DNA from: an uncultured Muribaculum sp.
Lineage (GTDB): Bacteria; Bacteroidota; Bacteroidia; Bacteroidales; Muribaculaceae
NCBI GenBank assembly: GCA_910578785.1
Contig: CAJTSJ010000027.1
Location: 1 to 7,202 of the forward strand
Direction of reading: 5' to 3'
Length of the DNA stretch: 7,202 nt
The translations under genes were made by a program, and so were the position numbers. Shown here piece after piece: positions 1-4,948 of this stretch (the first letter of the stretch is position 1; the number at the start of each line of letters is the position of its first letter). The notes below the pieces were generated by a model, which saw only the letters and a list, made by a program, of their open reading frames with translations, was not told where the DNA came from and did no database searches.

Positions 1-74
1 CATCAAACAACTTGAATGAGCTATCGTGAAAGTTAAACGATGACTGTGGGCAAATAGATTAACAACGCATTGAT

Positions 75-117
75 TTTGCGCTACTTTGCATAACGATTGC
101 ACCACTTTGCGCTACTT
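75..117. repeat. Short direct repeats (iteron-like)
   Basis: The 12-mer TTTGCGCTACTT occurs at 75-86 and again at 106-117, 31 bases apart start to start. The shorter motif ACTTTGC occurs at 83-89 and 104-110, so the stretch is built from overlapping TTTGC/CTACTT units. It lies in non-coding DNA left of a mobilization gene. Such repeats could bind an integrase, an excisionase or a replication protein. TTTGC also resembles the core found in attachment sites of CTnDOT-type elements, but the full core consensus is not matched. The repeat is seen directly; any role is inference. Confidence 0.5.
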
Positions 118-181
118 CGGAATCTCCCGAAAACCGCAAACCATATCGCGGTTGTTTTAATCACAATTTCACAGAATGAAA

Positions 182-193
182 ATACCGCGGTAT
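182..193. repeat. Perfect 12-bp palindrome in non-coding DNA
   Basis: ATACCGCGGTAT at 182-193 is a perfect palindrome. An imperfect relative lies 30-50 bases upstream, where AACCGC (132-137) and GCGGTT (148-153) form an inverted repeat around a 10-base spacer. The ACCGC half-site therefore recurs within about 60 bases, which is the usual layout of an operator for a dimeric DNA-binding protein. Bases 1-300 hold no convincing gene on either strand; these repeats are the only structure I can see there. Confidence 0.4.
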
Positions 194-300
194 AATCTGG
201 CAATATTGGATTTTGCCCTCTACGTTTTTTCATTGACACTTCCAATATGGGTGTATGATAGCAAAGAACCGGCATCGCGGATTTTCTATTCTGATTTGAA

Positions 301-372
301 GCACAAACGTGCTTGGCAAGGTATGTTCCGAGGCACTCATATCTGAGATTGTGCCTCGAAACCCTTGCCAGC
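301..372. other. Nested inverted repeats upstream of mobA; candidate oriT
   Basis: Three complementary pairs are nested: GGCAAGG (315-321) with CCTTGCC (363-369), CGAGGCAC (329-336) with GTGCCTCG (351-358), and CTCA (336-339) with TGAG (344-347). A separate small hairpin, GCAC-aaac-GTGC, precedes them at 301-312, and another, CTGC-ggt-GCAG, lies downstream at 417-427. In Bacteroidales mobilizable elements the transfer origin usually lies just upstream of the mobilization genes, next to inverted repeats bound by the relaxosome. Location and structure fit oriT, but I cannot identify a nic site. A leader-RNA hairpin is an alternative. An open frame runs through from a TTG at 313, but it translates the repeat arms and is not believable as an N-terminus. 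Confidence 0.4.
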
Positions 373-465
373 CTTCAGGGTGGTCTTGCTCCAAAGTCGC
401 AATCCCCGTTACAAACCTGCGGTGCAGACCTACGATTTTTATTACCACTTAATTCCTCTTTTATT

Positions 466-900
466 ATGGGACAACATTTCAACAAAGGAGGTAGGCCTCC
501 TAAAATCAATCCGGCGACATTCCGCTACGTTGTTCGATTCAATGCGGTGGAAAATGGTGTATTCCTCACCAAGTACGAGAAATCCGGAGCTGTAAATAAA
601 TCCGCTTTCATAAAAAACGTTCTTCTCGGAAAGTCTTTCAAGGTGTTTGTCGTTGATCAGAACACAAGAGAGTTCATTGATATGCTTTCATCGCTCAATG
701 CCAGATACAGGACATTTGTAATTGACTATGACCTTACGGTCAAGACACTCCGTGAGAATTTCACCGAGACCAAAGCCCTAAAGGCTCTCTATAAACTTGA
801 ACAGGTGGCTATCGAAATAGTTAAACTTAATCGGGAGATTGTAAATCTGGCAAACCGTTTCGATGCAGAATGGATGAGGAATAGCAATGAAAAAGAATAG
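466..900 (+). CDS. MobA-like mobilization accessory protein (ribbon-helix-helix type)
   Basis: This 144-aa protein resembles the small relaxosome accessory proteins (MobA/MobC type) of Bacteroidales conjugative and mobilizable elements. These bind oriT and help the relaxase nick it in the cytoplasm. The N-terminus has the typical basic GGRPPK motif (residues 8-13), followed by a ribbon-helix-helix-like segment: a strand near 20-28, then helices ending in NKSAFIKNVLLG (44-55). The C-terminal half (about 88-136) looks helical. The ATG at 466 is preferred over the in-frame TTG at 313 because family similarity starts at the MGQHF residues and the upstream frame crosses inverted repeats. In complete elements a relaxase gene normally follows, often overlapping. 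Here none does: a convergent regulator begins 58 bases downstream, so the gene looks orphaned. A short overlapping frame (ATG 887, stop 971-973) could be a relic of such a gene. The family call is fairly secure; activity is not. Confidence 0.72.
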   Translation: MGQHFNKGGRPPKINPATFRYVVRFNAVENGVFLTKYEKSGAVNKSAFIKNVLLGKSFKVFVVDQNTREFIDMLSSLNARYRTFVIDYDLTVKTLRENFTETKALKALYKLEQVAIEIVKLNREIVNLANRFDAEWMRNSNEKE

Positions 901-944
901 ACACGTCATTCAGAACCTAAATCCGATAAGGTCTGATGACGTGT
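901..944. terminator. Hairpin between convergent genes; possible bidirectional terminator
   Basis: ACACGTCAT (901-909) pairs with ATGACGTGT (936-944). The stem continues with CAGA (911-914) against TCTG (932-935) and CCT (916-918) against AGG (929-931), with single-base bulges and a 10-base loop. It starts right after the mobA-like stop codon and lies 14 bases beyond the end of the convergent regulator gene, where a shared terminator is expected. There is no clear T-run on either side, so a recombination or protein-binding site is also possible. Confidence 0.5.
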
Positions 945-957
945 TGCGAGTGCATGG

Positions 958-2214
958 CTATTTCAATCCGTGATGCTTCATCTTGTAGTCGAGCGTAGTA
1001 CGCCCGATGCCCAACAGTTTTGCCGCCTGAGTTATATTGCCCCGTGTCTGGGCGAGAGCCTCAATAATCTTATGTTTCTCAGCGGTCGGATCATTCAGCC
1101 GCCTGTTATCGTTTGTCCTTGGTGAAGAACGGCTGATGATAATGTCGTTTGAGGTAATCACATCGCCTGAAGCATTTAGGTCTGCGTGTCGGATTACGTT
1201 TCTCAACTCCCGGATATTGCCCGGCCAGTCGTGGAGGCGCAACGCTTTTATAGCCGAAGCATCAAGGCGTTTTACCAGTGTCCCGTATTGTTCGGCGAAC
1301 GTCTGAAGATAATACTCCGCCACAGGCTGAATATCATCACCCGACTTTCTCAACGGCAGGACTGTCACATCCATCTCGCGCAGATTGAAGAAAAGGTTGG
1401 ACCGAAACGATTTGTCGGCTACCATATCAAGCAGCTCAGGCTCGGCAGTGCAAATCACACGCACATCCGGATGGTCTGTAACGAGAATGTGCAGAAGCAC
1501 CGATTGTTTGTCGAAGTCAAGTAGGTGGATGTTCTTGATGATTATCGTACCACCGGCGGCATTTGTGAAGTAACTGCTGATGCGACCATACATCTCGCTG
1601 TCGGTCGACGTAGGATTATGCTTGCCCACAAGTGCCGCACTTCCTGCCTCAATGACTGTAAGAGGCTTGTCGATGCGGGAACTTCGACGGTAGATTTCCC
1701 GCGCAATCTGCTCCTTCCCCATGCCGCTCTCACCGAAAATAATGATATTGGCATTGGACGTGGCAAGCCGGGCAATCTTCTCCTTGACTTTCTTGAACTC
1801 GTCGCTCGGACGGTCAATCAGTTTTTCTTCAGGTGGAGTTGCCGATTCAATATCCCTTACATACCGGGAAACATAATCAACAAGCTCCTTGTCGATGGCC
1901 GGACGCTGTATGACGGCAACAGCTCCATGACTCTCCATGACATCTGTCGCTTCGGGACAAGTCCGATTATTTACTATGGCTATGACCGGGATATAGTGTT
2001 TTCCCGATTTAAGCCAGTTAACTAACTCTTTGGCGGAGCCGTCGGGGAGTTTATAATCCGCGACAATGACTGCGCCGGGTGGCAGCTTTGCCACCTCTTC
2101 CTTTGCTGCCTCCATACTTTCAACTGCAATCGGCTCGTAGCCTGGCTTGACAAGCAAGCTCGACATGAGCCGACGATCGGAGTCGGAGGTATCTACAATG
2201 AGTACCTTGTTCAT
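958..2214 (-). CDS. RteB-like response regulator with degenerate AAA+ domain
   Basis: This 418-aa protein has the NtrC-type layout: receiver (1-120), AAA+ domain (about 134-360) and Fis-type helix-turn-helix (383-418, with GNITQAAKLLGIGRTTLDY). It most resembles RteB of CTnDOT-type Bacteroidales conjugative elements, a DNA-binding regulator of element functions. The phospho-acceptor Asp53 is present, but the usual Thr/Ser after strand 4 is Val81 and the usual Lys of the KP motif is Arg104. Walker A is intact (GESGMGKE, 161-168). The GAFTGA sigma-54 contact loop is missing: EMYG (207-210) runs almost directly into NAAGGT (218-223). The Walker B DE pair is Lys227-Asn228. One arginine finger (Arg271) and the sensor II motif WPGNIREL (330-337) remain. 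It therefore probably regulates without sigma-54 remodelling. The ATG at 2214 gives a standard receiver start; an upstream ATG at 2244 adds ten non-family residues. No RteA-like histidine kinase is present; an RND fragment lies 51 bases upstream on the same strand. Confidence 0.85.
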   Translation of the reverse strand: MNKVLIVDTSDSDRRLMSSLLVKPGYEPIAVESMEAAKEEVAKLPPGAVIVADYKLPDGSAKELVNWLKSGKHYIPVIAIVNNRTCPEATDVMESHGAVAVIQRPAIDKELVDYVSRYVRDIESATPPEEKLIDRPSDEFKKVKEKIARLATSNANIIIFGESGMGKEQIAREIYRRSSRIDKPLTVIEAGSAALVGKHNPTSTDSEMYGRISSYFTNAAGGTIIIKNIHLLDFDKQSVLLHILVTDHPDVRVICTAEPELLDMVADKSFRSNLFFNLREMDVTVLPLRKSGDDIQPVAEYYLQTFAEQYGTLVKRLDASAIKALRLHDWPGNIRELRNVIRHADLNASGDVITSNDIIISRSSPRTNDNRRLNDPTAEKHKIIEALAQTRGNITQAAKLLGIGRTTLDYKMKHHGLK

Positions 2215-2265
2215 AAAATTGATTATTAGAAAATTAGTACGCAATACTTAGGAAGCGTTCTCCGA

Positions 2266-3276
2266 TTATTTTGCTTTTGCTTTAAGTAGAATAAACAGAG
2301 AGGGAGTGATATAAAGCAGGGCGATTGTGCCGAGTATCATTCCGCCGATTACTCCTATGGCGAGAGATTTGGAGCCGTTGGAGCCTACTCCGGTTGCGAA
2401 TATCATCGGTAAAAGTCCGAGTATCATAGTCGCCGATGTCATTATTATTGGGCGCAGGCGGTGACGGGCGGCCAATAGTGCCGCTGTCTTTATGTCTTTG
2501 CCCTGTCTGACAGCTTCAACTGCATATTCGGTTATCAGGATTGCTGTTTTGGAAAGCAGTCCTATCAGCATGATGACGCCGGTCTGCATATAGATGTTAT
2601 TCTCCAGCCCGAATATCCATGCAAGGAGAAAACTCCCTGCAAGTCCGAATGGGACGGAAAAGATTACGGCAAATGGGATAGTCAGGCTTTCATAAAGCGC
2701 AGCGAGAATCAGATAGATGAACATGACACAGATTATAAATATCCATGTCGAACTGTTGTCTGTCTCGGCTTCCTCGCGGGTCATGGCACCGAACTCATAA
2801 CCGTAACCGGCGGGAAGTGTCTGCCGAGCCACTTCCTTAATCGCGGCGATTGCCTGTCCGGAACTGTAACCTTCGGCAGGTGCGCCGTTTATGGCTATTG
2901 ATTGGAACAGATTGAAACGTTTGAGTGATTCCGCGCCATATACCCGCGTCAGGGTTATGTAGTTGCTTATCGGCGACATATCTCCGGCGGTGTTCCTCAC
3001 AAAAATTCTTTTCAACGATTCCTCGTTGATTCTTCCTTCTGCCGGAGCCTGCAACATTACGCGATACAGTTTTGAAAAACGGTTGATGTTGGAGGAATAT
3101 GAGCCGCCGACGTATGCACCGAGCGTGCGCAACAGCTCCACGGGCGACACCCCGTTGCGTTTGCACTTTGCCGCATCAACCTCGACCCTGTACTGAGGGT
3201 AATTTGAATTGAAATTTGTCTGCGCCCGCGCTATCTCCGGGCGTTTGACCAATTCAGATATAAAAGTCTGAGTCAC
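2266..3276 (-). pseudogene. RND efflux permease (HAE1/AcrB-type), C-terminal third only
   Basis: The open frame encodes 336 residues matching the C-terminal third of an AcrB-type proton-driven multidrug transporter; full-length members have about 1,030-1,060 residues. Visible parts are the end of the second porter/docking region (1-170) and five membrane segments equivalent to TM8-TM12 (about 177-196, 199-221, 227-250, 275-296, 303-331). The HAE1 hallmark RHRLRPIIMT (271-280) is present. Everything upstream is missing: TM1-7, the TM4 proton-relay aspartates and the first porter half. The frame runs back from a GTG at 3276 for six more codons to an in-frame TGA at 3295-3297, where sequence from another gene has taken over. 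No periplasmic adaptor or TolC partner is seen. It cannot transport alone and is called a truncated remnant. It is co-oriented with the regulator downstream and could be read through into it. Confidence 0.85.
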
Positions 3277-3284
3277 CGATTCAA

Positions 3285-3431
3285 GATGAAGGCTTCACTC
3301 ATGGAGCAGCTATGCCGGATGATTTCAAATTGTGGTTGAGCCGTCATCCCGGACTTACCTTCGATGAAGCCCTCCACCGCTACCGTGAAGAGCAGAAAGC
3401 CAAGCAACGCAGAAAAGGACTACGCCTGTAA
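3285..3431 (+). pseudogene. C-terminal remnant of an unidentified gene, truncated at a junction
   Basis: This frame encodes 48 residues and a TAA stop at 3429-3431. It reads like the real end of a protein: an acidic/aromatic stretch (PDDFKLWLSRHPGLTFDEAL, residues 11-30) followed by a highly charged, arginine-lysine-rich helix to the C-terminus. It starts abruptly at the point where RND homology on the opposite strand ends (about 3277-3297), so its 5' part has been lost. An internal ATG at 3312 could give a 39-aa peptide, but no promoter or ribosome-binding context supports this. I do not recognise the parent family. A basic C-terminal tail is common in DNA-processing proteins of mobile elements, such as relaxases, but that is a guess. 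Confidence 0.55.
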
Positions 3432-3525
3432 CTGAATATCTTAATTCAAAATTAAATCTGAGGCATTTCAACATGTAATATCCTGATTTCTTAAAGTATT
3501 AGACTGGATTATCAAGATTTTTTTA

Positions 3526-3533
3526 TAATTTTG
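3526..3533 (+). promoter_or_regulatory. Candidate Bacteroidetes -7 promoter box (TAnnTTTG)
   Basis: TAATTTTG at 3526-3533 matches the Bacteroidetes -7 consensus TAnnTTTG exactly. A good -33 TTTG is not seen; CTGG near 3504-3507 is the nearest weak match. The box would start transcription near 3538-3542, at the left edge of the structured RNA region, and could serve both that RNA and, by readthrough, the operon starting at 3752. The preceding non-coding stretch (3432-3525) is A/T-rich and holds no gene that I can see. Confidence 0.4.
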
Positions 3534-3535
3534 TA

Positions 3536-3730
3536 CTTGAGAATCGCAAGATATTCTCAAGACATACGGAAGCTTTATGCTTATCTTGTAATTGGAAACC
3601 TGAGAACTTTCTTCGAGCAAAGATGGCATAGTGGCTCTCACGCGAATAGCGTGGGCTGCTATTGTTACATCTGCTCGCAGGTTTTCTCAGGACCTCCAAT
3701 TACGACGTAGCTTTAGTGGTCCACTTTTTT
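3536..3730 (+). ncRNA. Candidate structured RNA upstream of the reverse-transcriptase operon
   Basis: Paper folding gives a 5' hairpin (CTTGAGAAT 3536-3544 with ATTCTCAAG 3553-3561), a smaller hairpin (AAGC 3570-3573 with GCTT 3579-3582), then a rod about 120 bases long. The rod pairs are TTGTAATTGG (3586-3595) with CCAATTACGA (3696-3705, one G-U), CCTGAGAA (3599-3606) with TTCTCAGG (3684-3691), CGAGCA (3614-3619) with TGCTCG (3672-3677), GATG (3622-3625) with CATC (3668-3671), ATAG (3628-3631) with CTAT (3659-3662), and CACGC (3639-3643) with GCGTG (3649-3653) around a five-base loop. No convincing ORF overlaps it. It lies between a promoter box and a T-run. It may be the RNA partner of the reverse transcriptase downstream, a 6S-like RNA (also rod-shaped) or a long regulatory leader. 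The exact ends are uncertain. Confidence 0.62.
3715..3730 (+). terminator. Short hairpin plus T-run at the end of the structured RNA
   Basis: AGTG (3715-3718) and CACT (3722-3725) can form a four-base-pair stem with a three-base loop, and T residues fill 3725-3730. This is a weak intrinsic-terminator shape placed 9 bases after the rod's closing stem and 21 bases before the first ORF. It could end the RNA, or leak enough to let the operon be transcribed. The stem is too short to be certain. Confidence 0.35.
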
Positions 3731-3751
3731 GTGATATAATTATTATTAAAT

Positions 3752-4039
3752 ATGAATTGTAAACATTGTAATAGTCTCGTACCCCAAGACTCGAAATATT
3801 GTCCGTATTGTGGTGCTGAGAATCGCTTAGGGAATTCTATGCGAAGTAAATTTCATATTCATACAGACTTTTCACTTAAAACAATATTATTAGCGATTGC
3901 AATAGGAATTTGGATTCTTGTATTTCAAAATCCGGGAATCATCCCTGTAAGTCAAAGTGTTAATGTCACGAATGAGGTTGAGGTAGATGGGGCTGTTCGT
4001 ATAGATAATACTGTTGATGTCTCTGTTGTAGATTATTAA
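3752..4039 (+). CDS. Small zinc-ribbon, single-TM protein of unknown function
   Basis: This 95-aa protein begins with a zinc ribbon made by Cys3, Cys6, Cys17 and Cys20 (CKHC and CPYC knuckles), of the type common in Bacteroidales membrane proteins. A hydrophobic segment at about 42-58 is predicted to cross the inner membrane. The tail (70-95) holds three six-residue units, TNEVEV, DGAVRI and DNTVDV (73-90), which suggest a short beta structure, probably periplasmic. It is first of a tightly packed operon: its stop is one base before the next ATG, so translation is probably coupled. The start at 3752 has A/T-rich DNA upstream and no Shine-Dalgarno site, as usual in this phylum. I do not recognise a named family. 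The third gene of the operon carries the same kind of zinc ribbon, which points to a shared assembly. Confidence 0.8.
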   Translation: MNCKHCNSLVPQDSKYCPYCGAENRLGNSMRSKFHIHTDFSLKTILLAIAIGIWILVFQNPGIIPVSQSVNVTNEVEVDGAVRIDNTVDVSVVDY

Positions 4040-4040
4040 A

Positions 4041-4946
4041 ATGCAGATATCGTTTAAACAAGTACTATGTATATTTGCATCAATAATTATTGGTGCAGTC
4101 ATTATCGTGCAGTTTCTGCCAAAACCCAAAATGTCTTTTTCTGACAAACAGGAATTATTCAGAACCATTAAAACGCTGAATACAGAATTACCTCGCAAGA
4201 TTGGCAAGATTGGACAATTAGATTGTGTAACCTATGATTCCGATGTTATAACCTACCATTTTACAAATTTCGGAGATTCTTTAATAGACACCTTCTACGA
4301 AGATAATTATAACGAAGTTGGAGAAATCATGAAATATGGTGTAATTACCTTGAATGGGCAACACAATTCTGGGGATAATCTAGCAAAACTCTTGGATAGT
4401 AAAGGACTTATTATGCGTATTGAATTCAAAACACCGAGTAATAAAATTTTCCAATGGAATTATACAGGAAAAGATATTATGGATTTTATAAAATCAATCA
4501 GCGTAACACCCACAGAGGCACTCTGTACAATTATTGATACGCATATAAAGCTGGCAAATTTAAGTCTTCCGATGGAATCGAACAATCTTGGTTGTGTTAA
4601 TACAATCGTAACGAATTCCATAGTATCTACAATGGGACAGGATGAAAAATTACTCAAGATTTTGCATGATGGTAATAATGTAGTTTTTGTTTATGAAACA
4701 AATGGGCAAGAGACTTCAATTCCCGAAATCAGAGAATATCTTAGCAATCCGTCATTTGTTCTACACTATGCAACACTCCTTTCTGAGGATGCCGATATGA
4801 TGGAGTTTATGAATATGCTTGTACTATCACATTCAAATCTGATATATCGAATGAAGAATATAGGCTCTACTGATAGTGTAGATGTCACAATACCTTATGT
4901 TATTTTAAAGAATAATTGCAATCATCAACTTAGAAATCAATTATAA
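4041..4946 (+). CDS. Membrane-anchored protein with an internally duplicated domain, unknown function
   Basis: This 301-aa protein has one N-terminal hydrophobic segment (about 7-25) and no lipobox cysteine at a sensible position, so it is probably a signal-anchored inner-membrane protein with its bulk in the periplasm. Two halves look related. The first has an LP pair at 50-51, DVITYHFTN at 68-76 and LIMRI at 123-127. The second has LP at 176-177, NVVFVYETN at 213-221 and LIYRM at 267-271. The spacing from the TN pair to the LI pair is 48 and 47 residues, which supports an old duplication. I see no enzyme motif and do not recognise the family. It lies one base after the zinc-ribbon gene and two bases before the next gene, so it is certainly cotranscribed. 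Base composition is A/T-rich like the other operon members. A periplasmic binding or scaffold role is possible, but this is inference. Confidence 0.78.
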   Translation: MQISFKQVLCIFASIIIGAVIIVQFLPKPKMSFSDKQELFRTIKTLNTELPRKIGKIGQLDCVTYDSDVITYHFTNFGDSLIDTFYEDNYNEVGEIMKYGVITLNGQHNSGDNLAKLLDSKGLIMRIEFKTPSNKIFQWNYTGKDIMDFIKSISVTPTEALCTIIDTHIKLANLSLPMESNNLGCVNTIVTNSIVSTMGQDEKLLKILHDGNNVVFVYETNGQETSIPEIREYLSNPSFVLHYATLLSEDADMMEFMNMLVLSHSNLIYRMKNIGSTDSVDVTIPYVILKNNCNHQLRNQL

Positions 4947-4948
4947 CA

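Noticed and set aside
1..312. Partial gene entering from the left edge, and the minus-strand frame at 81-275
   Set aside because: All three plus-strand frames stop within the first 30 bases, no minus-strand start runs off the edge, and the minus-strand frame has no recognisable content and crosses repeats.
313..465. In-frame 51-residue N-terminal extension of the mobA-like gene from a TTG
   Set aside because: It translates the inverted-repeat arms, shows no family similarity, and a good ATG at 466 starts exactly at the conserved GGRPPK region.
1037..2025. Plus-strand open frames across the regulator gene
   Set aside because: They are antisense to a well-supported minus-strand gene and show no domain of their own.
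2229..2236. Minus-strand promoter box TAATTTTC before the regulator
   Set aside because: It misses the final G of the consensus, lacks a -33 element and lies only 14 bases from the start codon.
2837..3196. Open frames on both strands inside the RND remnant
   Set aside because: They are alternative-frame shadows of recognisable RND sequence.
3620..3680. tRNA-like stem-loops
   Set aside because: No acceptor stem, no T-loop consensus and no plausible anticodon arm; the pairs belong to one long rod.
3586..3705. Canonical retron msr-msd with a1/a2 stem
   Set aside because: The closing stem resembles a1/a2, but the inside is a single rod without separate msr and msd parts, the RT lacks NAxxH, and 3 kb of genes separate RNA and RT. 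Kept only as an RT-linked RNA candidate.
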